Of a stretch of 64,000 nucleotides of DNA, positions 1 to 7,863 are shown piece by piece. The stretch is from Thalassotalea piscium (GTDB lineage: Bacteria; Pseudomonadota; Gammaproteobacteria; Enterobacterales; Alteromonadaceae), in assembly GCF_030295935.1 (NCBI RefSeq), contig NZ_AP027362.1:682001-746000 (forward strand), given 5' to 3'. Under the pieces are notes generated by a model. That model saw only the letters and a program-made list of their open reading frames with translations, ran no database searches and was not told the origin of the DNA. The number at the start of each line of letters is the position of its first letter. Positions within the stretch are counted from its first letter, which is position 1. Both the position numbers and the translations under genes were made by a program.

Positions 1-2
1 CA

Positions 3-371
3 AAACATTTAACCAGTGGCTCTTTAGCATTAGGTGCAACCCAATGGCAAACCTTAGTTAAAGTAGTACTGTTAACGGCAAGCCCAGGGATATTTTCAGC
101 TGTAATGATGGGGTTAGGCCGAGCAGTAGGAGAAACAATGATAGTACTTATGGCAACAGGAAATACGCCAATTCTTGATTGGAATGTTTTTGAAGGCATG
201 AGAACATTAGCGGCAAACATTGCTGTTGAAATGCCTGAGTCTGAAGTAGGTAGCTCTCATTATCGAATACTTTTCTTAGCTGCTTTTGTTCTATTCATAT
301 TCACATTTATTTTCAATACGGTTGCTGAGTTTGTACGTCAGCGATTACGTGAAAAATATAGCTCGTTATAA
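3..371 (+). CDS. pstC: PstC, phosphate ABC transporter permease (C-terminal part)
   Basis: The reading frame is open from the left edge, so only the C-terminal 122 residues are present. It shows the EAA-type loop that contacts the ATPase (SLALGATQWQTLVKVVL followed by SPGIFSAVMMGLGRAVGET) and a last membrane helix ending in RQRLREKYSSL, nearly the same tail as the PstA that follows. PstC and PstA form the inner-membrane channel of the high-affinity phosphate importer. It lies 16 bp before pstA in the same operon. The internal ATG at 105 is only the first Met in the fragment, not the start. Confidence 0.93.
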   Translation, partial: KHLTSGSLALGATQWQTLVKVVLLTASPGIFSAVMMGLGRAVGETMIVLMATGNTPILDWNVFEGMRTLAANIAVEMPESEVGSSHYRILFLAAFVLFIFTFIFNTVAEFVRQRLREKYSSL

Positions 372-387
372 GTTGAGGAACTAAAGA

Positions 388-2025
388 ATGAATAAGTGGT
401 TTAAATCTGGTTCCCCGTGGATTTGGTTGTCGGCAGGTGGTGTTAGCATTAGTTTGATATCTGTCTTAGGCTTACTATGGTTAATTGCGTCAAGAGGGCT
501 TTCTTACTTTTGGCCTGCCGATCTTTATCAATTTGAAATGGTTGATCAAGCTGGCAACCCTTCAACGGTAATTGGTGAAGTATACGATCGTGAGAAAGTT
601 CCTACGAAACAATTATCACATCTTAACCTTAAACTTGAGCCTACTCAGGAAACTATTGAACGTTACCTAGTTAAAACAGGTAACCGTGAGCTGGTAAGTT
701 TAGATTTTCGTTGGTTACTAGCCCCTCAAATAACCAATATTTCTACCCCAGAAAACCTAGTAGTTATAGAACGAAGAACTAATGGTAACTTTTATGGTGT
801 TATTGAACAGCTGATATTAGAGGGCAAAGCGGTTTCACTCAATAACATGGACAAAGCGCTTGAAAGAGTTAATGAGTTTCAAAGCCAAATAGATTCGTTA
901 CAAAAAGTAGATATTGGCGCCATTAATTATCAACTTGAGCGCTTGAGATTAAAAGAACGTAAACATCGCTTGCAAAACACTTTAACTGATGAAGTGGCAA
1001 GCGACATTAACCAGCAAGTTCAAACATTACAGCAAGAGTATCAATTATTAGAAACACGCTTAATGTCACTGCGCGATAACATAGCTAGAGATCAGTTAAT
1101 CGTAAAGGCGATGGATAATTCGTTAGTGACAATTAATTTTGAAGATATTTTACAGATTAACTTTAATAATCAAATGAATGTTATTGATAAGCTGAAATTG
1201 TTTTTTGTTCAAATAGCAAACTTTGTTACCGAAGACCCGCGTGAAGCCAATACGGAAGGTGGCGTGTTTCCGGCTATTTTCGGCACAGTGCTAATGGTCT
1301 TGTTGATGACAATTATTGTTTCACCCTTAGGTGTTGTTGCTGCTATTTATCTACATGAATATGCGGGCAATAACGGCTTAACAAAGTTGTTACGTATCGC
1401 GGTCATTAATTTAGCAGGTGTGCCTTCAATTGTTTATGGTGTGTTTGGTTTAGGATTTTTTGTCTATATGGTTGGCGGAAGTTTAGATCAATTGTTTTAT
1501 CCAGAAACATTACCTAGTCCAACATTTGGAACACCAGGCGTTATGTGGTCAGCATTAACGCTCGCAATACTAACTTTACCTGTGGTTATTGTTTCTACTG
1601 AAGAAGGGTTATCGCGTATTCCGTCATCAATGCGCCATGGCAGTTTAGCCCTTGGAGCTACTAAAGCTGAAACCTTATGGCGGATTATTTTACCCATTGC
1701 TAGCCCCGCAATTATGACGGGCATTATTTTAGCGATTGCACGCGCTGCTGGTGAAGTAGCCCCATTAATGTTGGTTGGGGTTGTGAAAATGGCCCCTAAC
1801 CTTCCGTTAGATGGCAACTTTCCATTTCTACATTTAGACCGAAAATTTATGCATTTAGGTTTTCATATCTATGATGTTGGTTTTCAAAGCCCTAATGTTG
1901 AAGCAGCTAGACCATTGGTGTATGCAACCGCATTATTATTAGTCACTATAATTGTTGCATTAAACATGACGGCTGTTTCAATTAGAAACCGTTTAAGAGA
2001 AAAATACCGCACGTTAGAGCATTAA
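388..2025 (+). CDS. pstA: PstA, phosphate ABC transporter permease, long form
   Basis: Second permease subunit of the Pst phosphate importer. At 545 residues it is much longer than the roughly 300-residue E. coli PstA. The extra N-terminal half has one membrane helix (about 12-34), then a large predicted periplasmic domain including a Gln/Glu/Leu-rich coiled-coil stretch (about 150-240). The C-terminal half (about 295-540) is a normal permease with the coupling loop LALGATKAETLWRIILP and the ending RNRLREKYRTLEH. Such long PstA proteins with an added N-terminal domain are known in marine proteobacteria; what the domain does is not known to me. The start ATG follows GAGGAAC at a suitable distance. 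Confidence 0.95.
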   Translation: MNKWFKSGSPWIWLSAGGVSISLISVLGLLWLIASRGLSYFWPADLYQFEMVDQAGNPSTVIGEVYDREKVPTKQLSHLNLKLEPTQETIERYLVKTGNRELVSLDFRWLLAPQITNISTPENLVVIERRTNGNFYGVIEQLILEGKAVSLNNMDKALERVNEFQSQIDSLQKVDIGAINYQLERLRLKERKHRLQNTLTDEVASDINQQVQTLQQEYQLLETRLMSLRDNIARDQLIVKAMDNSLVTINFEDILQINFNNQMNVIDKLKLFFVQIANFVTEDPREANTEGGVFPAIFGTVLMVLLMTIIVSPLGVVAAIYLHEYAGNNGLTKLLRIAVINLAGVPSIVYGVFGLGFFVYMVGGSLDQLFYPETLPSPTFGTPGVMWSALTLAILTLPVVIVSTEEGLSRIPSSMRHGSLALGATKAETLWRIILPIASPAIMTGIILAIARAAGEVAPLMLVGVVKMAPNLPLDGNFPFLHLDRKFMHLGFHIYDVGFQSPNVEAARPLVYATALLLVTIIVALNMTAVSIRNRLREKYRTLEH

Positions 2026-2082
2026 TTGATTAAATGCTTTAACTAAACGAGCTAAATAAAATTAAGTGTAAAAGAGAATGTT

Positions 2083-2907
2083 ATGATTTCTGTTAGTCCT
2101 AAAACGATTTTACAGCCAGATATACCGTTAGATTTAAATAATATGACACCTGAGCAGGTTGCATTAACTATTAATAATTTAAATTTATATTATGGCGACA
2201 AACAAGCATTACAAAATATATCAATGTCGATACCTAAAGGGCAGGTCACGGCGTTCATCGGGCCAAGTGGTTGTGGTAAATCTACCTTACTGCGATGTAT
2301 TAATCGCATGAATGATTTAGTTGATATTTGCCGAATAGAAGGCGAAGTAAATCTTAATGGTGAAAATATTTATGGAAAACATGTCGATGTAGCCGCACTT
2401 CGTCGTAAAGTTGGGATGGTGTTTCAAAGGCCAAATCCATTTCCTAAAAGTATTTATGAGAATGTTATTTATGGGCTGCGTATTACTGGGGTAAATAATC
2501 GCAGAGTTTTAGATGAAGCGGTAGAAAACTCTTTGCGTAGCGCGGCACTGTGGAATGAAGTAAAAGACCGCTTACACGAAAGTGCGCTAGGCTTATCAGG
2601 TGGGCAGCAACAAAGGTTAGTGATTGCGCGTGCTATCGCGATATCGCCCGAGGTACTGTTACTTGATGAACCTACCTCTGCATTAGACCCTATTTCGACA
2701 CTGACTATTGAAGAGCTGATTAACGATCTTAAAAAGCAGTTTACCGTAGTTATTGTTACTCATAACATGCAACAAGCTGCGCGAGTGTCTGATCAAACGG
2801 CATTTATGTATATGGGAGACTTAATAGAGTACAGCGATACTAATACTTTATTTACCAACCCAACTAAAAAACAAACGGAAGACTATATTACTGGCCGTTA
2901 TGGTTAA
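2083..2907 (+). CDS. pstB: PstB, phosphate ABC transporter ATPase
   Basis: ATPase of the Pst importer, 274 residues, typical length. Walker A GPSGCGKS is at about 60-67, the Q-loop at VFQRPNPFP, the ABC signature LSGGQQQR at about 171-178, Walker B VLLLDEP at about 191-197 and the switch His in VIVTHNMQQ. The spacing to pstA is 57 bp and to phoU 27 bp, so the order pstC-pstA-pstB-phoU is the usual Pho-regulated operon. The operon promoter and any Pho box would lie left of the window. Confidence 0.97.
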   Translation: MISVSPKTILQPDIPLDLNNMTPEQVALTINNLNLYYGDKQALQNISMSIPKGQVTAFIGPSGCGKSTLLRCINRMNDLVDICRIEGEVNLNGENIYGKHVDVAALRRKVGMVFQRPNPFPKSIYENVIYGLRITGVNNRRVLDEAVENSLRSAALWNEVKDRLHESALGLSGGQQQRLVIARAIAISPEVLLLDEPTSALDPISTLTIEELINDLKKQFTVVIVTHNMQQAARVSDQTAFMYMGDLIEYSDTNTLFTNPTKKQTEDYITGRYG

Positions 2908-2934
2908 GTTGGCGATTAAAAGTAGGAGAACATA

Positions 2935-3639
2935 ATGGACAATTTAAATCTTGGTCGCCATATATCAGGGCAATTTAATGAAGATTTAGAACGGGTAATT
3001 AACCATGTTATGCAAATGGGGGGGTTAGTTGAAAAGCAGTTATCAGAGGCTTTGTTAGCGGTTTGTGATGCTGACCAAGATCTTGCTCGAAAAGTGCACA
3101 AGAATGACTATCAAATCAACAAACTTGAAGTGAGTATTGATGATGAATGCACTCGAATTATTGCAAAGCGTCAACCCGCAGCGGGCGATTTAAGACTGAT
3201 TATGGCAATAGTGAAAACTATTGCAGATTTAGAACGTATTGGCGATGAAGTAAAAAAAATAGCGCAAGTGGCCCTAGAAAGCCTTTCTGGACAACAAAAA
3301 GACTTACTAATTAACTTGGATAACTTAGGGCGTAGAGTGCTTGAGTTTTTACAAGCAACGCTTGATGCGTTTACTCGAATGGATGCTGAAGCTGCATCAG
3401 CTATACACCAAAGTGATACTAAAATTGACCGTGAGTATGAAGCCTTAATGAGACAATTAATGACTTATATGATGGAAGAGCCACGTACTATTCCACAAGT
3501 TATGAGTGTAATTTGGTCAGCGAGGGCATTGGAAAGAATAGGGGATAGATGTCAAAATATTTGTGAATACATTATATACTTTGTTAAAGGTAAGGTTGTT
3601 CGCCATACTACTGAAGACGGTATTATAAAAACTGAGTAA
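2935..3639 (+). CDS. phoU: PhoU, phosphate signalling and transport regulator
   Basis: 234-residue cytoplasmic protein with two PhoU helical repeats. Each repeat carries the metal-binding style pattern (ADLERIGDEVKKIA near 98-110 and RALERIGDRCQNICEYI near 198-215). PhoU links Pst transport state to the PhoR/PhoB system and represses it when phosphate is plentiful. It is the last gene of the pst operon; the ATG follows AGGAG at good spacing. A 116-bp gap with no clear terminator separates it from the DUF47 gene. Confidence 0.96.
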   Translation: MDNLNLGRHISGQFNEDLERVINHVMQMGGLVEKQLSEALLAVCDADQDLARKVHKNDYQINKLEVSIDDECTRIIAKRQPAAGDLRLIMAIVKTIADLERIGDEVKKIAQVALESLSGQQKDLLINLDNLGRRVLEFLQATLDAFTRMDAEAASAIHQSDTKIDREYEALMRQLMTYMMEEPRTIPQVMSVIWSARALERIGDRCQNICEYIIYFVKGKVVRHTTEDGIIKTE

Positions 3640-3755
3640 TATAATTTTCGTGCACTATGATAAAGTAGTGAATAAAGTCATTTTCTAATGCGGTTAAATA
3701 AGTTAATATCCGCCGCGAAAGACAATTAAGAGTTTTAACTCCTGGAAATAACACT

Positions 3756-4436
3756 ATGGCCAGTAATTCAATTTTAGGTGTATTTGCTAAATCACCTATT
3801 AAACCATTAGAAAAACATATTCGAATGGTGAGTAAATGTTCTAAGCAGCTAGTACCATTTTTTGAGGCGGTTTACGCCAATGATTGGTCGACAGCAGGGA
3901 AAGTCAGAACAAAAATTTCAAAACTTGAACGCGATGCAGACGATTTAAAAAGACAACTACGCATGGAATTGCCCGGTGGTTTATTTATGCCTATTGATCG
4001 CACAGATATTCTTGAGCTGTTATCACAGCAAGATAAAATAGCGAACAAAGCGAAAGATATTTCAGGTCGTGTTTTAGGGCGTAACTTGGAGATCCCTGAA
4101 TCATTACAAGCGCAATTTGCTATTTACTTACAACGTAATATTGATGCAATTGCTAAAGCTGCTGAAGCGATAAATGAGTTAGATGACTTATTACAAACAG
4201 GTTTCCGCGGTAGAGAAGTAAAATTAGTTGATAAAATTATCCATCAATTAGATGAAATTGAATGTGAAACTGATATTTTGCAAGTAACTATCCGTAAAGA
4301 TTTACTCGCGATTGAAGATGATATGAATCCGATTGATGTGATGTTTTTATATCAAATATTTGACTGGGTCGGAGACCTTGCTGATTTAGCCGAAAGAGTC
4401 GGTGCACGATTAGAAATTTTACTGGCTAGAAAATAA
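3756..4436 (+). CDS. DUF47 / TIGR00153 PhoU-like protein paired with Pit
   Basis: 226 residues, mostly helical and PhoU-like, recognised as the DUF47 (TIGR00153, YkaA-type) family. It starts MASNSILGVFAKSPIKPLEKH, with a characteristic LPGGLFMPIDRTDILELLSQQDKIANKAKDI core. Members almost always sit directly before a Pit transporter gene and are thought to modulate it. Here the stop is 9 bp before the pit ATG, strongly suggesting co-translation. It is distinct from the upstream phoU, which belongs to the Pst system. Confidence 0.92.
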   Translation: MASNSILGVFAKSPIKPLEKHIRMVSKCSKQLVPFFEAVYANDWSTAGKVRTKISKLERDADDLKRQLRMELPGGLFMPIDRTDILELLSQQDKIANKAKDISGRVLGRNLEIPESLQAQFAIYLQRNIDAIAKAAEAINELDDLLQTGFRGREVKLVDKIIHQLDEIECETDILQVTIRKDLLAIEDDMNPIDVMFLYQIFDWVGDLADLAERVGARLEILLARK

Positions 4437-4445
4437 GGGTAGCTC

Positions 4446-5711
4446 ATGGAAATATTATTATCACATGGCTCAACCTTAGTCATGCTAGCCGCTGTTGTTG
4501 GCTTTTTTATGGCTTGGGGTATTGGTGCGAACGATGTTGCAAATGCGATGGGAACATCGGTTGGTTCTAAAGCACTTACTATTAAGCAAGCAATTATTAT
4601 TGCTATGGTGTTTGAATTTGCTGGAGCATATTTAGCAGGTGGCGAAGTTACATCAACCATTCGAAAAGGAATAATAGACTCATCTTTCTTTATTGAAACA
4701 CCGGAATTACTCGTTTTTGGAATGATCTCAGCATTATTTGCTGCAGCAACTTGGTTATTAGTTGCTTCTATATTAGGCTGGCCGGTATCGACTACACATT
4801 CAATAATTGGCGCTATTATTGGCTTTGCTGCTGTTGGCGTTAGCCCAGAAGCGGTTGAATGGGCAAAGGTTGGTGGCATAGTTGGTAGTTGGATAATTAC
4901 TCCGCTAATTTCAGGTGTCATTGCTTTTTTAATTTTTAATAGTGCGCAAAAGCTTATTTTTGATACCGACAAACCCTTAGAAAATGCCCGACGCTATGTG
5001 CCTTTTTATATGTTCTTAGCTGGATTTATTTTATCGCTAGTAACGATCACTAAAGGCTTAAAGCACATAGGTTTAGATATTGGCACTGCTGATGGCTATA
5101 TGTATGCAGTAATTATTGCTATTGCAGTAGCTGTAGTGGGTAAGTTTTTTATCAATAGGATAAAATTTGATGAGAAAGTGACTCGGTCAACCCATTACGC
5201 AAACGTAGAAAAAGTGTTTGCAATGTTAATGATAGTAACCGCATCTTGTATGGCTTTTGCCCATGGCTCAAACGATGTAGCTAATGCGATAGGGCCACTT
5301 GCTGCTGTAGCCAGTATTGTTGCTAGTGGCGGTGAAATTGTTAAACAAGCGGCTTTGGCGTGGTGGATATTGCCTTTAGGTGGTTTCGGAATTGTTGCCG
5401 GTTTAGCATTATTTGGACACAGAGTGATTGCTACAATCGGTAATGGTATAACCCACTTAACACCAAGTAGAGGCTTCGCTGCAGAATTAGCCGCGGCTTG
5501 TACGGTGGTTATCGCCTCTGGTACTGGTTTGCCTATTTCTACAACTCAAACACTTGTTGGTGCAGTATTAGGTGTTGGAATGGCGCGAGGAATTGCGGCA
5601 ATAAACTTGAGCGTTGTTAGAAATATTGTCATTTCTTGGGTGATTACATTACCTGTAGGTGCTGGTTTATCTATTTTATTCTTCTGGATGATGCAAGCTA
5701 TTTTTGCTTAG
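4446..5711 (+). CDS. pit: Pit-family low-affinity inorganic phosphate transporter
   Basis: 421-residue polytopic inner-membrane protein. It has the two inverted Pit signature repeats, GANDVANAMGTSVGS (about residues 27-41) and HGSNDVANAIGPLAA (about 274-288), and about ten hydrophobic segments. PIT carriers move metal-phosphate complexes or phosphate with a coupling ion (proton, or sodium in many marine bacteria); the ion cannot be decided from sequence alone. It forms a two-gene unit with the DUF47 gene and ends at a strong bidirectional hairpin. Confidence 0.95.
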   Translation: MEILLSHGSTLVMLAAVVGFFMAWGIGANDVANAMGTSVGSKALTIKQAIIIAMVFEFAGAYLAGGEVTSTIRKGIIDSSFFIETPELLVFGMISALFAAATWLLVASILGWPVSTTHSIIGAIIGFAAVGVSPEAVEWAKVGGIVGSWIITPLISGVIAFLIFNSAQKLIFDTDKPLENARRYVPFYMFLAGFILSLVTITKGLKHIGLDIGTADGYMYAVIIAIAVAVVGKFFINRIKFDEKVTRSTHYANVEKVFAMLMIVTASCMAFAHGSNDVANAIGPLAAVASIVASGGEIVKQAALAWWILPLGGFGIVAGLALFGHRVIATIGNGITHLTPSRGFAAELAAACTVVIASGTGLPISTTQTLVGAVLGVGMARGIAAINLSVVRNIVISWVITLPVGAGLSILFFWMMQAIFA

Positions 5712-5724
5712 TTTAGATTGCTTG

Positions 5725-5798
5725 GGTATTAACATAAGTGTTAATACCTTGAGCGTTCATCCTGAACATATAAGGCCAATCGATTGATTGGCCTTATA
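5725..5798. terminator. Two hairpins between convergent pit and parvulin genes
   Basis: Two perfect stem-loops in tandem. The first has arms GGTATTAACA / TGTTAATACC (5725-5748, 4-nt loop). The second has arms TATAAGGCCAATC / GATTGGCCTTATA (5769-5798, 4-nt loop). They lie between convergent genes and probably terminate both transcripts, although neither has a long T-run. Confidence 0.7.
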
Positions 5799-5863
5799 TT
5801 ATAATCTCTGTCTCATCTTGAACATATTTTGATTAACCATTTGAGACAATACTTCCCCTACAT

Positions 5864-6145
5864 TTAATCGTTGCGAGCAGTTACTTCAATTAAGTGGAAG
5901 CCAAATTGTGTTTTTACCGGGCCTTGAACAGTGTTTACTGGTGCAGTAAACACTACATCTTCAAACTCTTTTACCATTTGCCCTTTACCAAAAGACCCCA
6001 AAGCGCCACCTTGCGACTTTGAAGGGCAGTTTGAATGCGCTTCTGCCACTTTCGCGAAATCATTACCGCTTTCAATTTCAGATTTAAGTGCTAAACACTG
6101 TGCTTCTGAATCTACTAGTATGTGTCGTGCTGATGCTGTAACCAT
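5864..6145 (-). CDS. ppiC: Small parvulin-type peptidyl-prolyl isomerase (PpiC-like)
   Basis: 93-residue single-domain parvulin. It shows the family landmarks: ASARHILV at the start, FAKVAEAHSNCPSK, then GGALGSFGKGQMVKEFEDVVF, and GPVKTQFGFHLIEV at the end. The length matches E. coli PpiC, a cytoplasmic cis-trans prolyl isomerase; no signal peptide is visible. It is a lone gene, convergent with pit. The minus-strand ATG is preceded by a GAAG-rich weak ribosome-binding site. Confidence 0.92.
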   Translation of the reverse strand: MVTASARHILVDSEAQCLALKSEIESGNDFAKVAEAHSNCPSKSQGGALGSFGKGQMVKEFEDVVFTAPVNTVQGPVKTQFGFHLIEVTARND

Positions 6146-6331
6146 AAGTTAATTTACTTCTCTGTAAGACGTGTTGAACTTTAATGTACAAATTTTGTAC
6201 ACATTAAACGTGATAACTTGAGGCGTGTTGAACGAAGTATCGCTACATTCCCTAAATTAATCACACTTAACATTAACTCATTTTGTTTAAATTTTGAATT
6301 AAATAAAAATAAATATAAATTAAAATGAACT

Positions 6332-6432
6332 TTGTTGCCCAGTCGCACTCTTACTATACGATAGACTATTATTTCCCTTAGTGTTTCATGTTTTATAATG
6401 CGTTTACTTGAATTCAGGTAAACGCTTTTTTT
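6332..6432 (+). ncRNA. Candidate small RNA: promoter-like boxes plus orphan terminator
   Basis: A sigma-70-like promoter (TTGTTG at 6332-6337, 17-bp spacer, TATACG at 6355-6360) is followed about 40 bp later by a clear intrinsic terminator. The terminator arms are GCGTTTACTTG / CAGGTAAACGC at 6400-6425, followed by eight T. No open reading frame lies between them, so the predicted transcript is about 65 nt (roughly 6367-6432). I recognise no known sRNA family. The terminator is well supported; the RNA itself is inference. Confidence 0.35.
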
Positions 6433-6666
6433 TGCCTAAATTTTATTATATGCACTGTCCATATAGCACTCTAGAGATCTTTTTCTTATACGGACTGGTA
6501 TTATTCTTATATTCTCTCTTTATTTGATTTACTGCTTTTCATTGCATCTTTCACTTAGCAAAACTGGGTAACTTTTTTAATATCGCCATGCAGCTCTGAG
6601 CGGTTACACAGTTCAATAAAGTGGTATAATTCATGTAAAAATAAAGCTAACTGCTAAGGATAAGTT

Positions 6667-7050
6667 GTGTCAGAGAAAGTGACTAATACCAATCTCACTA
6701 ACTATGTGATCATTTCTACTGGCTAAAACAGTCAACTACTGCGTTATTTATTTTATAATTATCGCTACATGGATGTAGCTTATGTGGACAATGCAGGAGC
6801 ATTATTGTCCTGAACAACTAGTTATGAAAATAAATGCCTTGTATTTGACTGTTTTCACTGCGTATACAATAGATCACTTAATTAATGAAACTGGTATAAG
6901 TTTGTATTTGAAAAACAAAATAAAAATAGTGTTCGTTATCAAGAAGTACCTGAGAATGGAATGCCTCCAATTTTAGGGACTATATATGTGCAAAAGTGGT
7001 TTGCTGGCGATAAAAAGAATATTGAGTTATCAATTAAGACAACCGATTAA
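6667..7050 (+). pseudogene. Small gene interrupted by a MITE-like element
   Basis: A GTG start at 6667 with AAGGA about 9 bp upstream begins MSEKVT, then runs straight into the inverted-repeat element at 6686-6897, where it meets an in-frame stop. Just past the element the same phase continues as YKFVFEKQNKNSVRYQEVP and runs to a stop at 7048-7050 (IYVQKWFAGDKKNIELSIKTTD region, 51 codons). Joining the two parts gives a plausible protein of about 57 residues. I do not recognise the family. The 64-residue reading frame at 6782-6976 is in another phase and mostly element sequence, so I discount it. Confidence 0.5.
6686..6897. mobile_element. MITE-like element, family A (ATACCAAT ends), copy 1
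   Basis: 212 bp with imperfect terminal inverted repeats starting ATACCAATCTCACTAAC and ending TTAATGAAACTGGTAT. It has the same ends and much of the same interior (AACAGTCAACTACTGCG; AACTAGTTATGAAAATAAA) as the copy at 19864-20025. It also carries about 50 bp of extra internal sequence. It has no coding capacity for a transposase. Confidence 0.75.
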
Positions 7051-7141
7051 TTTCTGGTAACTGAGATTAACTTTATCGCGCTAATCTTTACCATTACAGT
7101 GTTTAAGTACTAAGGGGATTGCTAAAATGTGATAATAGCAA

Positions 7142-7549
7142 CTATGAGGTTTTAACCGAAAGTACTTTAATAGCTTCTTTGTCTTCTCTTTTGTCTTCTA
7201 AATTTAACTTTTGCTCATGGGTTGAAAAGTAAGACAATAATACCTGCAACTTATCATTAAATAGAGCGGTTAACTCATATATTTCATTAGCTTTTTTACT
7301 CGGGCAAGTATGCTTATCAATGCTGTAATGTTGTGACTTGTCAGATATAGCCGATATTAACGTATTGGGTAGCTCTGCATTGCTACCTTCGCCTTTAAGC
7401 TGTGGTAACGTAAAAAAGATCATGATTTGCGATTTTTGCTGAACTAGCACTTGATCATCTTGAATGCTTGCAGCCTTTGCGTTAAAGAAAGCAAAGCTCG
7501 CCAATACGATAATATTGGTTAATAAAACTAATTTTATAAATAATTTCAT
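7142..7549 (-). CDS. Secreted hypothetical protein
   Basis: 135 residues beginning with a clear Sec signal peptide (MKLFIKLVLLTNIIVLASFAF, then FNAKAAS; likely cleavage after AKA or KAA). The mature part is hydrophilic with a single Cys (HTCPSKKANEIYELTALFNDK) and a charged, Lys/Glu-rich tail. I do not recognise a family. The start is preceded by AAAGGAAAT on the minus strand, a reasonable ribosome-binding site. It is probably periplasmic. It is monocistronic, between the broken small gene and glcB. Confidence 0.7.
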   Translation of the reverse strand: MKLFIKLVLLTNIIVLASFAFFNAKAASIQDDQVLVQQKSQIMIFFTLPQLKGEGSNAELPNTLISAISDKSQHYSIDKHTCPSKKANEIYELTALFNDKLQVLLSYFSTHEQKLNLEDKREDKEAIKVLSVKTS

Positions 7550-7761
7550 TGAGCAATTTCCTTTTAAAGCACCTATTTAAATAATGACTAGAGTAACAAC
7601 CGATAATAATTATTTACATAATACAGCTTGATTATAGCATTACTGTAATTTGTAACCTAGATAATTACTAGTTGCTTAGGATAAACAGCATGTATTACAC
7701 GGCTATTAACGTTTTTTGAAGGTTTGAAGTATAAAATAAATGCTTACTTAGGTAAATAACC

Positions 7762-7823
7762 TTAGCACTGTAGGTTAGGGTGCTAAGCTAGAGCCAGTTG
7801 AACTTAAAGTGACAACAGGCTCT
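7762..7823 (-). terminator. Possible 3' hairpins downstream of glcB
   Basis: Two inverted repeats downstream of the glcB stop: TTAGCAC / GTGCTAA (7762-7786), and AGAGCCAGTTG / CAACAGGCTCT (7790-7823). No strong T-run follows on the minus strand, so termination is only suggested. Otherwise I see no gene in 7550-7863. Confidence 0.35.
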
Positions 7824-7863
7824 ACTAACCTAGTTTGAAATACAGTCGTATTAATTTAGGAAG

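Noticed and set aside
4352-4972. 206-residue minus-strand frame over pit
   Set aside because: Ala/Ile/Pro-rich shadow of the conserved transporter, with no family resemblance.
6782-6976. 64-residue protein on the plus strand
   Set aside because: It mostly reads through the MITE at 6686-6897 in a phase different from the flanking gene remnant. The composition is unconvincing and there is no ribosome-binding site.
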